Shown: one piece after another, positions 54,152-64,000 of the stretch
Layout of the letters: the number at the start of each line of letters is the position of its first letter
Position numbering within the stretch: the stretch's first letter is position 1
Source: Alphaproteobacteria bacterium
Lineage (GTDB): Bacteria; Pseudomonadota; Alphaproteobacteria; Micavibrionales; UBA2020
Assembly: GCA_016794125.1 (NCBI GenBank)
Contig: JAEUKT010000002.1
Coordinates: 1,551,769-1,615,768 of the forward strand
Direction: 5' to 3'
Length of the DNA stretch: 64,000 nt
Made by a program: the position numbers and the translations under genes
Notes under the pieces: generated by a model
Databases searched by the model: none
Told to the model about the DNA's origin: nothing
The model's input: the letters and a program-made list of their open reading frames with translations, nothing else

Positions 54152-54808
54152 ATGCTTCCCGGCATGAGAGCAACACCGCCAAAGAGGCCGCCGCCAACGC
54201 TGGCCTATCAGTCTCAGCAATCTTCGCTGACCAATATCACGGTCGGAAACACATATTCCTTCGCGAGCGTCGGGATTGGCACGGCTGCAGCTGACCGTCT
54301 TGTTATCGCCGCCGTCCGGATCCAGGGCGGTGCCGAGATTGACACCGTGACGATCGGCGGCGTGACCGCCACCCTTGCCGCCATCGATTTCGATACGGGG
54401 ATATATTATGCGCTGGTGCCGACAGGCACGACGGCCACGATCACGGTTCTCGTGAAGACGGCTACATCGACCAGCTGTTCGGTCGGTGTTTATACCCTGA
54501 CCGGATACATTAATGCCGTTCCGTATGATGCGGGCAATATATCGAATGCCGCGTCTCATACCGTTTTGTCATCAACCTGGAACGTGCCGCTCGATGGCGT
54601 GCTTGTCGGCGTGTCCGGCAGGACCGGAACCGGCACCGTTACCTGGAGCGGCGCGTCTGAAGATTACGACACCGTCGTCGAGACAAACTGCGGCCGATCG
54701 GGCGCGCAGCTGCTGCAGACAAACCTGCCCGCTGCAACCGTTACCATCGGAACGACCTACAGCGCGGCCGCGACTTTTGGAAAAATCGTCTGCGCAGTCT
54801 GGAGGTAA
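54152..54808 (+). CDS. Putative receptor-binding or accessory virion protein, 218 aa
   Basis: A beta-rich protein with Thr/Ala/Val repeats (TVTIGGVTATLAAIDFDTGIYYALVPTGTTATITVLVKTATSTSCSVGVYTLTGY). It lies 3 bp after the fibre gene, where many podoviruses encode a fibre-tip or receptor-binding partner. Family not recognised. Confidence 0.6.
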   Translation: MLPGMRATPPKRPPPTLAYQSQQSSLTNITVGNTYSFASVGIGTAAADRLVIAAVRIQGGAEIDTVTIGGVTATLAAIDFDTGIYYALVPTGTTATITVLVKTATSTSCSVGVYTLTGYINAVPYDAGNISNAASHTVLSSTWNVPLDGVLVGVSGRTGTGTVTWSGASEDYDTVVETNCGRSGAQLLQTNLPAATVTIGTTYSAAATFGKIVCAVWR

Positions 54809-54809
54809 C

Positions 54810-54992
54810 TTGAAAGTTGAGCATCGAGCAGAATTAGAAAAATCTTCAGGCGCAGCTGATCTCGCGCGGCTGCGGGAAATTTCCAACGGCCTGCACGCGA
54901 ACACGCTGGCGCTGCAGCAACTGAAAGAAAAAGGCGGAGAAGAACCAACATGGAAGCGACACAGAAAGGATCCTCGATGCGGGCGGAGCTAA
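54810..54992 (+). CDS. Small lysis-region protein, 60 aa
   Basis: It would start with TTG at 54810 with GGAGG 5 bp upstream. KVEHRAELEKSSGAADLARLREISNGLHANTLALQQLKEKGGEEPTWKRHRKD is charged and helical. It overlaps the start of the next gene in another frame. Possible holin regulator by position only. Confidence 0.45.
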   Translation: MKVEHRAELEKSSGAADLARLREISNGLHANTLALQQLKEKGGEEPTWKRHRKDPRCGRS

Positions 54993-55216
54993 AGGTTGCG
55001 GGATACAAACTGACGGGCGGCGGCGTGACTTACGCGGCCACCTATGAAGGCGTCCAGAAAGTTCTCGAGAATACGCCGCACATCGACTACGCCGTGCAGG
55101 CACAGCTCGCGACAATCGCCGCCGGATATGCCACGGCATTTTACTTCATCGTCATGGGCGGCTATGTCGGCTGGAAATGGATCCGCGACTGGCGCGCCTC
55201 GAGGCGCCAGCCATGA
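54977..55216 (+). CDS. Putative holin
   Basis: 79 residues from ATG 54977 (AAGGA 7 bp upstream; ATG 54950 adds nine). A periplasmic or cytoplasmic N-terminal part is followed by a transmembrane helix (LATIAAGYATAFYFIVMGGYVGW) and a basic tail (KWIRDWRASRRQP). Small size, one membrane helix, a basic end and the adjacent endolysin fit a holin or pinholin. Confidence 0.6.
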   Translation: MRAELKVAGYKLTGGGVTYAATYEGVQKVLENTPHIDYAVQAQLATIAAGYATAFYFIVMGGYVGWKWIRDWRASRRQP

Positions 55217-55725
55217 GCAACGCAAAGACGGTCATCCAGGGCGCCGGCGGCGCGCTCGTGATTGCGGCCGGCCTGGCGGGCTTCCTCGAGGGCAAGACAA
55301 ATCATGCCATCATACCCGTGCCGGGCGACGTGCCGACAATTTGCCGCGGCCATACCGGGCCGGACGTTAAGCTCGGCATGGTTGCGAGCGACCAGCAATG
55401 CGATGAATGGTTCGCGGCCGACCTGTCGATCGCCTTCAAGGGCATCGAGCGCCAGGCGCCGGGCGTCGTTATGCCCGCTACGCGTCGGGCGGCCATCGCT
55501 TCCTGGTTCCTGAATGTGGGTGCCGGCAATGCGGCGCGCTCCACGCTGATGCGCCTGCTGCGCGAAGGCGACCAGATCGGCGCCTGCAACGAGCTGACCC
55601 GGTGGGTATATGCCGGCGGCAGAAAGCTTAAAGGGCTTGTAAACCGCCGCAGCGTCGAGCGCGCCGTCTGTCTGATGGAACCGGAGGAAGAGCCGTTCTG
55701 GAGAAAATATCTGCCATCTGTTTAA
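55213..55725 (+). CDS. Signal-anchor-type endolysin (GH24 lysozyme family)
   Basis: 170 residues from ATG 55213, overlapping the previous stop. An N-terminal weakly hydrophobic helix (VIQGAGGALVIAAGLAGFLEG) would act as a SAR export segment. The lysozyme core has Glu26 and VPGDVPTICRGHT, with Thr48. The usual Asp/Cys eight or so residues after the Glu is replaced by IPVPGD, with Asp39 nearby. ADLSIAFKGIERQAPGV and TRRAAIASWFLNVGAGN match the family. It degrades peptidoglycan at lysis. Confidence 0.82.
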   Translation: MSNAKTVIQGAGGALVIAAGLAGFLEGKTNHAIIPVPGDVPTICRGHTGPDVKLGMVASDQQCDEWFAADLSIAFKGIERQAPGVVMPATRRAAIASWFLNVGAGNAARSTLMRLLREGDQIGACNELTRWVYAGGRKLKGLVNRRSVERAVCLMEPEEEPFWRKYLPSV

Positions 55726-55740
55726 AACGGAGTCGCATCA

Positions 55741-56148
55741 ATGGGTTTCACGTTTATCTTGAAGTATTGGCGGCTTCTCCTCGTCGCGATGCTTGTTGCC
55801 GTAATTGGCTATTACCGTTTTTTAGCGCATTACAGACTCGTACAGCTCGATGAGGCGCGCCGCGCTACCGTGCAAGCGCAGGCATCGCTTCGTGCGCAAA
55901 CCGGTGCATCTGCGGCCACGGCAGCAGCAATTCAAAGAACGATGGAGGAAGCGGATGAAAGAAACCAATTCGAGCTTGGGGCTGCGCAGGAGATCGCGGT
56001 CGGCCGTAAAGCTGGCGACGGCGGCCTTGCTCCTGTGCTGCGCGATACCGCTGGCCGGCTGCGCGTTCGGCAAGCAGGACGCACCGCGCTGCACGGTGGC
56101 GGTTCCGGAAAACCTCATGCAATGCCGCAAGCCAAAAACCTACCCTGA
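55741..56148 (+). CDS. Rz-like inner-membrane spanin
   Basis: 135 residues: an N-terminal membrane anchor (WRLLLVAMLVAVIGYYRFL) followed by a coiled coil (QLDEARRATVQAQASLRAQ...AIQRTMEEADERNQFELG). This is the i-spanin architecture. The Rz1-like gene begins inside it in another frame. The pair fuses inner and outer membranes at the end of lysis. Confidence 0.72.
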   Translation: MGFTFILKYWRLLLVAMLVAVIGYYRFLAHYRLVQLDEARRATVQAQASLRAQTGASAATAAAIQRTMEEADERNQFELGAAQEIAVGRKAGDGGLAPVLRDTAGRLRVRQAGRTALHGGGSGKPHAMPQAKNLP

Positions 56149-56302
56149 CCCCGCAACCGCGACGCAGGCCGATATCGCTGCCGCCTGGATGGATGCTGAT
56201 CTGTCGGCGGAGGACTGCGAAAATAAGCTCTCACGCCTTCGCGAGCTTGCGCTGACGTCTAAATGCCAGCTGGTGACGGTGCCTCAGAAGGGGAAAAACT
56301 AG
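55955..56302 (+). CDS. Rz1-like outer-membrane spanin lipoprotein
   Basis: 115 residues from ATG 55955 (GGAGG upstream), overlapping the Rz-like gene in the +1 frame. A lipoprotein signal (LATAALLLCCAIPLAGC) with lipobox LAGC is followed by a periplasmic part with four more Cys. It is longer than lambda Rz1 and lacks strong Pro enrichment but has PENLMQCRKPKTYPDP. The overlap arrangement is diagnostic of spanin pairs. Confidence 0.72.
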   Translation: MKETNSSLGLRRRSRSAVKLATAALLLCCAIPLAGCAFGKQDAPRCTVAVPENLMQCRKPKTYPDPATATQADIAAAWMDADLSAEDCENKLSRLRELALTSKCQLVTVPQKGKN

Positions 56303-56306
56303 CATT

Positions 56307-56339
56307 TCTCTAACGTTAGAGACTAATGCCGCTCTAACG
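56307..56339. promoter_or_regulatory. CTCTAACG palindrome and extra site near attR
   Basis: TCTCTAACGTTAGAGA (56307-56322) is a perfect 16-bp palindrome, and CTCTAACG recurs at 56332-56339. It mirrors the pair at 20193-20209. They lie 34-65 bp inside attR, suiting arm-type recombinase sites. Confidence 0.5.
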
Positions 56340-56372
56340 TTTTCAATATTGCCGATGCTAAGTCTTTGAAAA

Positions 56373-56420
56373 AATGGTGATCCCGCTGGGATTTGAACCC
56401 AGGACCCTCTGATTAAAAGT
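56373..56420. repeat. attR (48-bp direct repeat)
   Basis: Identical to 20074-20121. It supplies the 3' part of the functional tRNA-Lys, so the host gene is rebuilt from phage sequence. Confidence 0.93.
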
Positions 56421-56449
56421 CAGATGCTCTACCGCTGAGCTACGGAATC
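56375..56449 (-). tRNA. tRNA-Lys (anticodon TTT)
   Basis: 75 nt including an encoded CCA. The acceptor stem GATTCCG pairs with CGGGATC (one GU pair). The anticodon loop is CTTTTAA, with TTT at 34-36 between the arms TCTGA/TCAGA. The T arm is CTGGG-TTCAAAT-CCCAG. It is the integration target of the prophage and is intact; its own terminator now lies 36 kb away at 20025-20044. Confidence 0.97.
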
Positions 56450-56469
56450 ACGGTATTAAGCGACTGGGA

Positions 56470-56499
56470 TATATAGGAGAAAATCCCGGCCAGCGTCAA
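56470..56499 (-). promoter_or_regulatory. Promoter of tRNA-Lys
   Basis: In leftward reading, TTGACG (56494-56499) is separated by 18 bp from TATATA (56470-56475). It is close to the sigma-70 consensus and about 20 bp before the tRNA 5' end. Confidence 0.75.
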
Positions 56500-56635
56500 G
56501 TTTATACGCGCATTTACTTAACTTGTAAATTTAAAAATGCATCTGCGTTAAAGTAAACGAATTCAATACCTTGCGCGCGCGTTCATGCTTTTTTACGTCT
56601 TATGTATTATAGTCATCCCATCAAGGATGGTTCAG

Positions 56636-57901
56636 ATGCTGCATGATACATTCACCGACAAGGCCAAAGCAGGCGGGAAAACGATTCCCGTACTGGTGCT
56701 GGGCGCAGGCGTGATGGGGGAGCGGCATATCGCGTCGCTGATCGAAGTGTCGGAGAAGGTTTTGTTCCCGCGCTACGGGTTGCGACTGGACATTTCCGCC
56801 GTCGATCGCGACGCGCAGAAACTGCAGCGTCTGCCCGCGCAGGTGGAAAAGTTTTCCGATATCGATGCCGCGCTTGCCAACGCGTCGCCGCAGGTCGCGC
56901 TGATGGCGTTCAACGACGACCAGCATATCGACGCGTTCCGTACGCTGTTTAAAAACGCGCCGGATTTAAAAGCGGTTTTGAGCGAAAAGCCGCTGACCGC
57001 GCTGTTGTCGGAGGCGCAGGAGATCGAGCCCGAATTGCGCGCGCGGTATCTGAGCATGAACACCGTCATCAATTTTAGCCCCGTGTTTGACAGGTTGCAG
57101 GAATTGCTGCCGTCATTCGACGATGTGAAACCCATCGGTTTCGATGCCATCTGGGGCAAGAACCGCACGGGCGATACGCGCCCCTCCATCGGCGTGCCGT
57201 CGGAATCCGTCCATGCCATGTCGGTCGTCAGCGACATGTTCGGGCAGGGCAGCCTTGCGCTGGAAACGGGTGCGGCGAAGAACGGGTATCTGAGCGTCAA
57301 TGCGACCGATGTGATTTATGAATTGAACGCGCAGTTCCGCACGGAACAGGGGTTGCCGATGCGGTTCAACGCGTCATATGTTTTCCCCGAACAGCACCGC
57401 CGCGTGACGGCATGGTACGAGGCTCCCGATAAATCGCTGCTGGCCGTCGAACTGGATTTCGACGTGAAGCATGAGGGCAAAAACGCCGACCGGCTGCGCA
57501 TCCACAAGGTCGATGCCGTAACAGGCGCGCGCGTGGCGCTGGTCGATGAATACCCAGCAGCTATCGTGAACGGCGCGGAGGGTGCGGGACTGAAAAACGA
57601 CCGCATCACGGCCTTTATCAGCCTCAGCATGATCGATTACATGACGCCCGCCGACAAACGCGACCCCGCGCTGGGATTACGCCTCAGCAACCTTGATGCC
57701 GCGCTGCAGATTCAGGGCGAGGTGGAGCAGATCAACCGCGACAACCCCCGCCTGAAAACGCTGGAGCAGGACGCCGACCCGAAATCGCTGACCCCGCCCA
57801 AATTCGGCGCGCTGGACACGCTGGCACCGGCGGAGGTGTTGGCAAGGGTGAAGGCGCTGAGGCCGCAGCCGAAGAAACCCGGCCAACACCCCAGACCGTA
57901 A
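56636..57901 (+). CDS. Gfo/Idh/MocA-family oxidoreductase
   Basis: 421 residues from ATG 56636 (AAGGATGG upstream; ATG 56627 also possible). The Rossmann start is VLVLGAGVMGERHIASL, and LSEKPLT carries the family's conserved Lys of the EKP motif. The C-terminal half is less typical and ends in a Pro/Lys-rich tail (RPQPKKPGQHPRP). It is probably an NAD(P)-dependent dehydrogenase acting on a sugar or similar compound; substrate unknown. It is the first gene right of the prophage. Confidence 0.75.
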   Translation: MLHDTFTDKAKAGGKTIPVLVLGAGVMGERHIASLIEVSEKVLFPRYGLRLDISAVDRDAQKLQRLPAQVEKFSDIDAALANASPQVALMAFNDDQHIDAFRTLFKNAPDLKAVLSEKPLTALLSEAQEIEPELRARYLSMNTVINFSPVFDRLQELLPSFDDVKPIGFDAIWGKNRTGDTRPSIGVPSESVHAMSVVSDMFGQGSLALETGAAKNGYLSVNATDVIYELNAQFRTEQGLPMRFNASYVFPEQHRRVTAWYEAPDKSLLAVELDFDVKHEGKNADRLRIHKVDAVTGARVALVDEYPAAIVNGAEGAGLKNDRITAFISLSMIDYMTPADKRDPALGLRLSNLDAALQIQGEVEQINRDNPRLKTLEQDADPKSLTPPKFGALDTLAPAEVLARVKALRPQPKKPGQHPRP

Positions 57902-57908
57902 CTGTATT

Positions 57909-58020
57909 CGTCATGCCCGCCTTGCGCGGGCATCCAGAAGGCAGTCCTGCCGTCACATGACTCTGGAGTTATAAGACGCGCGGACGCGCTACTGGACCCC
58001 CGCGCAAGGCGGGGGTGACG
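57909..58020. repeat. Dispersed palindromic repeat, copy 3
   Basis: CGTCATGCCCGCCTTGCGCG at the left end and its complement CGCGCAAGGCGGGGGTGACG at the right end flank a 70-bp centre. It lies between convergent genes and belongs to the same family as 5194, 10697 and 58577. Confidence 0.65.
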
Positions 58021-58039
58021 GTGGTAGTAAAAATCCAGA

Positions 58040-58558
58040 TTAATTCTTAAACTTCTTCTTCAGCGCGCTCACCACATTCGGCGTCGCGAAATGGCGGACG
58101 TTGCCGCCGAGCCTTGCGATTTCCTTGACGAAGCGGGATGAAATCAGCTGGTGTTTCGACTGCGCCATGAAGAACACGGTTTCGATTTCATCGTTCAGGA
58201 ACGAGTTCATGCCCGCCATCTGGAATTCGTATTCGAAATCCGACACAGCGCGAAGCCCGCGCACGATGACGCGACCATTTTTTTTGACCACGAAATCCAT
58301 CAGCAGCTCGTTGAACGGCACCACCTCGAACGACTTGCCGGCGATTTTCTTGTTGTTACCAAGGTCGGTCTGGGCAAGCGCGATGCGCTCCTCCACCGAA
58401 AACAGCGGCCCCTTGCCGGGGTTCTCCGCCACCGCCAGCACAAGGTGATCCACCACCTTCATCGCCCGCTCCACAATATCCAGATGCCCCAGCGTGATCG
58501 GGTCAAACGTGCCGGGATAAACGCCGATCAGTGGAGGGGTGGATTTGGGGATGGTCAT
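58040..58558 (-). CDS. coaD: Phosphopantetheine adenylyltransferase
   Basis: 172 residues from ATG 58558. It transfers AMP to 4'-phosphopantetheine, the fourth step of coenzyme A synthesis. GVYPGTFDPITLGHLDI carries the (H/T)xGH nucleotidyltransferase motif (His25), followed by RGLRAVSDFEYEFQMAGMN and ISSRFVKEIARLGGNV. Length and motifs are typical. Confident call. Confidence 0.95.
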   Translation of the reverse strand: MTIPKSTPPLIGVYPGTFDPITLGHLDIVERAMKVVDHLVLAVAENPGKGPLFSVEERIALAQTDLGNNKKIAGKSFEVVPFNELLMDFVVKKNGRVIVRGLRAVSDFEYEFQMAGMNSFLNDEIETVFFMAQSKHQLISSRFVKEIARLGGNVRHFATPNVVSALKKKFKN

Positions 58559-58576
58559 GATGGGTTTCCGAGAGAG

Positions 58577-58627
58577 GTCATCCCCGCCCATGCTTTGCAT
58601 GCGGTACATGTGGGGCGGGGATCCAGT
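58577..58627. repeat. Dispersed palindromic repeat, copy 4
   Basis: GTCATCCCCGCCC ... GGGGCGGGGATCC arms with a TGCTTTGCATGCGGTACATG centre, in the upstream region of coaD. Confidence 0.6.
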
Positions 58628-58693
58628 ACCGTAAGTTATAAAACCAAAAAGTACGATAGAACGAAAGCGGAAAGTTGATTTATGGCTTGGTAA

Positions 58694-58933
58694 TCAGCAA
58701 GGTAATGCAAAGCGAGTGTTCGCCATAAGAAGGAAAAGTCCCCATCCAATAACTATTGAAATAATTACGAGGGTACGCGGCTTGAGCTGTTTCTTGATAA
58801 TCGTTCGCTTATGCAGCCATTTCAAAGCTGCATAAGTCGCGATCGACACCAATATTGGAATAAGAAACATCAGGAACAATGACCATCGTTCATGACCCGC
58901 ACAAAAATCTATATTAGAAGGTGTCTCATACAT
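58694..58933 (-). CDS. Small membrane protein, 79 aa
   Basis: Two transmembrane helices (LFLMFLIPILVSIATYAALKWL and TLVIISIVIGWGLFLLMANT) are joined by a basic loop. It is AT-richer than its surroundings and pairs with the next small membrane gene 10 bp upstream. Family not recognised. Confidence 0.6.
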   Translation of the reverse strand: MYETPSNIDFCAGHERWSLFLMFLIPILVSIATYAALKWLHKRTIIKKQLKPRTLVIISIVIGWGLFLLMANTRFALPC

Positions 58934-58943
58934 GATTACAACT

Positions 58944-59261
58944 TCAAGGGCATGGGCTCGAATTGCTCATCATTGCATAGTCCAATCCAAGAATGGCCAA
59001 TATACCGATGATTAAAGATATAATAAAAATCATTTCTTGGTTGATCTTTATCGGGATGATTTTTTTACGGACAAGGATTGAAAGACTTGCATGACATAGG
59101 CATGCAGCTAGTCCGGTAAAAATATAAAATCTCGGCTCCAGATAAATGGAACTATAAATTACATTTCCGCCAAAATACGAGCATGCATATCCCTGAGCCG
59201 GAATAAATAGCAATATTGCCACTACACCAAAAGACCGAAATAATCCGCTGGCTTTAGGCAA
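58944..59261 (-). CDS. Small membrane protein, 105 aa
   Basis: A signal-like first helix (GVVAILLFIPAQGYACSYFGG), a middle hydrophobic segment (IFTGLAACLCHASLSILV) and a C-terminal helix (IFIISLIIGILAILGLDY). It is AT-rich and lies directly downstream of gyrA with a 4-bp gap. With the 79-residue gene it forms a two-gene membrane unit. Family not recognised. Confidence 0.6.
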   Translation of the reverse strand: MPKASGLFRSFGVVAILLFIPAQGYACSYFGGNVIYSSIYLEPRFYIFTGLAACLCHASLSILVRKKIIPIKINQEMIFIISLIIGILAILGLDYAMMSNSSPCP

Positions 59262-59265
59262 CGCG

Positions 59266-61980
<2,715 letters not shown>

Positions 61981-62110
61981 GGTTGACGGCCTTTCAGAGT
62001 ATATTTTGATCGCGTTATTTTTACCATTTTTGGGGCGTGGGACAAAGACATAAATACTGTCCACAACTTTGCATAACTGTTAAATAAGGATTTGAAAAAT
62101 ATAGTGATTT

Positions 62111-63409
62111 TTAGAGGTGAAAGGCGAAACCAAGTGCTGCTGACAACCCGAGCGTCGCCAGCAAATTCCATTTGAATTTGAAGGTGCAAACGGCAGCGAT
62201 TCCCGCGATGAAGAATGCGGGGAAATCGGGCTGCGCCACCTTGTAAAGCGTGATGCCCGTCTGCCGGAGAGGCTCGACCTTCGCCCACAACGTATGCAGC
62301 GCGAACCATACCGCGAGGTTTAAAATCACGCCTGTCACGGCGGCGGTGATGGCGGACAGGGTGGCGGCCATTGCCTTGTTGTGGCGGGCTTGTTCGACAT
62401 AGGGCGCGCCGAGGAATATCCAGAGGAAGCAGGGCGCAAATGTCACCCATGCCGCCATGGTCGCGCCCAGCAGGCCGAATAAATGCCCGTGCGGTTTATA
62501 CGCCGCCAGATAGCCGACATATTCGAGGACAAGGATCAGCGGCCCCGGCGTGGTTTCCGCAAGGCCAAGGCCGTTCAGCATATCCGCAGGCGGTATCAGC
62601 TGCATCTGCGCGACATAGGCGAGCGCGGCATAGGCGCCGCCGAAGGTTACCACCGCCAGCTTGCTGAATTCCGCGCCGATCTGCGGCAGGATATGCGCCC
62701 CGCCAAGGAAATGATACGCCAGCAGCAGCGGCGTAAACCAGATCGCCAGCCAGTCGAACAGCGTGCCGAGCGGACGCGCGTAAAGCGGGCTGGCATGGTT
62801 CAGCTGGCCTGCGTCCATCATGCGGTCGATGGTGCTGGGGATGTGCCCGGCGGGTTTTTCGGCGGGCGGGGCGGGCTTGAACGCGCTGTGGCGGCCGACA
62901 TACCCGATGACCCCCGCACCCAGAACGATGAGGGGGAAGGGGACATTCACGAAGAAAATGCAGATGAAGGACAGCGCCGCGAGTTTTTTTGCGGCGGCCG
63001 ATTTAAGCGCGCGTTTGCCGATGCGGATCAAGGCCTCGATAACAATCACCAGCACGGCGGGTTTCAGGCCGAAGAACAGCGCGGCCACCAGCGGCGCGCT
63101 ATGGTACTGCGCGTAAATCGCCGCAAGACCGAGCATCAGCAGGAAGCCCGGCAGCACGAACAGCAGCCCCGCGACAATGCCGCCCCATGTTTTGTGCAGC
63201 AGCCAGCCGATATATGTGGCCAGCTGCATCGCCTCCGGCCCCGGCAGCAGCATGCAGTAATTGAGCGCGTGCAGGAAACGCTGTTCGCTGATCCAGTTTT
63301 TTTCCTCGACCAGTATTTTGTGCATCAGCGCAATTTGCCCCGCGGGCCCGCCGAAGCCGAGACAGCCGATTTTCGCAAAAGTTTTGAACAGGTCGCGTTT
63401 GGGAATCAT
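62111..63409 (-). CDS. chrA: Chromate transporter, long-chain type
   Basis: 432 residues with two CHR domains of six or so membrane helices each. KIGCLGFGGPAGQIALM and LPGPEAMQLATYIGWLLH lie in the first half; KLAVVTFGGAYAALAYV and AETTPGPLILVLEYVGYLA in the second. The family exports chromate across the inner membrane. A charged loop (HSAFKPAPPAEKPAGHIPSTIDRMM) links the halves. It is divergent from the downstream small RNA-like region. Confidence 0.9.
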   Translation of the reverse strand: MIPKRDLFKTFAKIGCLGFGGPAGQIALMHKILVEEKNWISEQRFLHALNYCMLLPGPEAMQLATYIGWLLHKTWGGIVAGLLFVLPGFLLMLGLAAIYAQYHSAPLVAALFFGLKPAVLVIVIEALIRIGKRALKSAAAKKLAALSFICIFFVNVPFPLIVLGAGVIGYVGRHSAFKPAPPAEKPAGHIPSTIDRMMDAGQLNHASPLYARPLGTLFDWLAIWFTPLLLAYHFLGGAHILPQIGAEFSKLAVVTFGGAYAALAYVAQMQLIPPADMLNGLGLAETTPGPLILVLEYVGYLAAYKPHGHLFGLLGATMAAWVTFAPCFLWIFLGAPYVEQARHNKAMAATLSAITAAVTGVILNLAVWFALHTLWAKVEPLRQTGITLYKVAQPDFPAFFIAGIAAVCTFKFKWNLLATLGLSAALGFAFHL

Positions 63410-63974
63410 GCCGTGATTTTTAGCATGGATTTACAAGGGGTTGGGAAGAATCAATGCGGTATTATAAAACCACATAGGTGAAATGTGAGCATAATTAAAC
63501 GGCTGAAATATATTGATTTTTTCGGTTGTGTTTGACGACCTATCTTAGCCATGTAAGGATTTAATTATGAGTTAACGACTGGCGGCGAAAGGAGAAGCAA
63601 GCAGCGCCAGAAAGACGAAGAAACGAAGACACAAAACCCCCGACAGACAAAGGAGCCCGAACAATCGCGGTGACGCGAAACGCCTGAACTATACCTGAAA
63701 ACCGATACGGACGACGAACCCGAAACGCAAAACAGAAAGGACATTACTCTCAACCATACGCCGAACAGTGACACTATTTTCCAGCCGCAGACCGGAGGAT
63801 TGCGAACACAACGAAGAGAGACAGTTTCGCCTTGAGGGCATCGCGCAGTAACAGAAAGGAGACATCATCATAAAGCGCGATGCCCGGTATTGATAACATC
63901 CGCCCCCGCATGCTCAAATGCACGGGGGTTTTAAAGTTTTCCCCGCATATAAATAGATATCAAGGACGCTGGTG
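63410..63974 (+). other. Thymine-poor non-coding stretch ending in a terminator
   Basis: From about 63575 to 63730 the top strand has strikingly few T residues and many A, G and C. No convincing frame exists on either strand. Several AAAGGA/AAGGAG motifs are scattered (near 63591, 63649, 63736 and 63855). A terminator hairpin (CCCCCG...CGGGGG followed by TTTT, about 63902-63937) closes the region. It may be an RNA gene or an untranslated leader. Confidence 0.4.
63902..63937 (+). terminator. Rho-independent terminator
   Basis: CCCCCGCAT and ATGCACGGGGG arms (one bulged base) with a short loop, followed by TTTT. It ends the thymine-poor region and precedes the last gene. Confidence 0.7.
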
Positions 63975-64000
63975 ATGAAAAAGTTTCTAATGCTGTTTCT
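63975..64000 (+). CDS. Start of a secreted or membrane protein (partial)
   Basis: Only MKKFLMLF is visible, the beginning of a signal peptide or membrane helix. AAGGA lies upstream of the ATG. The rest is outside the window. Confidence 0.5.

Larger units (their letters stand above)
20074..56420. mobile_element. Complete podovirus-type prophage integrated at tRNA-Lys
   Basis: A 36.3-kb element between exact 48-bp repeats. It has a leftward arm with repressor and integrase and a rightward arm with replication, packaging, T7-like head and short-tail genes, and lysis genes. All expected modules look open, with no evident frameshift or insertion sequence, so it may be inducible. The structural gene order (portal, scaffold, capsid, tail tubular A/B, internal virion proteins, tail fibre) is that of podoviruses. 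It has no single-subunit RNA polymerase. Confidence 0.95.

Noticed and set aside
63565-63774. 69-codon frame on the - strand
   Set aside because: Ser/Val/Phe/Cys-rich composition is the by-product of the thymine-poor top strand; no start support.

Overview
The window is a GC-rich bacterial chromosome segment, most likely alphaproteobacterial. The signs are the fabA–fabB–fabI cluster, a 904-residue GyrA, an SH3-domain secreted protein and a cupin/PuuD-type pair. I cannot place it below class from sequence alone. A complete 36.3-kb prophage interrupts it.

Left chromosomal part (1–20073). It holds the start of an M17 aminopeptidase, a serine hydrolase, rpmB with its terminator, tgt, a degenerate GGDEF protein, two unknown genes, dusA and an SH3 protein. 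A fatty-acid operon follows: fabA, then a membrane protein carrying an FtsH-like transmembrane segment, then fabB, fabI and a YciI-like gene. After that come a PuuD-like amidotransferase with a cupin, a 28-residue Lys/Ala-rich microprotein, a YcaC-type hydrolase and a Tat-exported amidohydrolase. Several intergenic spaces hold dispersed palindromic repeats.

Prophage (20074–56420). It is bounded by an exact 48-bp direct repeat, which is the 3' part of tRNA-Lys(TTT); the tRNA is intact at the right end. The leftward arm (20.2–28.0 kb) carries the repressor, a small membrane protein, an AlpA/Xis-like protein and the tyrosine integrase. About ten small cargo genes lie between the integrase and attL, among them an orphan methylase, a 72-residue P-loop protein, a possible Acb2-like protein and a 56-residue lipoprotein. 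The rightward arm (28.07–56.3 kb) carries a Cro-like gene, a zinc-ribbon protein, Toprim primase and helicase, an iteron-rich non-coding block, and terS/terL. Next is a T7-like (podovirus) head and short-tail module: portal, scaffold, capsid, tail tubular A and B, four internal virion proteins and a repeat-containing tail fibre. The arm ends with a putative holin, a signal-anchor-type endolysin and an overlapping Rz/Rz1 pair. There is no phage RNA polymerase and no reverse transcriptase, so host transcription is implied.

Right chromosomal part (56421–64000). It holds tRNA-Lys with a strong promoter, a Gfo/Idh/MocA oxidoreductase, coaD, two small membrane proteins, gyrA and chrA. A thymine-poor non-coding stretch ending in a terminator follows, and then the start of one more gene.

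The most unusual observations are: the origin-like iteron block (32302–32551); a candidate structured RNA just upstream of the capsid gene (38626–38931); a 59-codon gene overprinted inside an internal virion protein gene (49065–49244); repeated CTCTAACG palindromes near both prophage ends; the FtsH-like protein inside the fab operon; and duplicated hairpin modules between the cargo genes.
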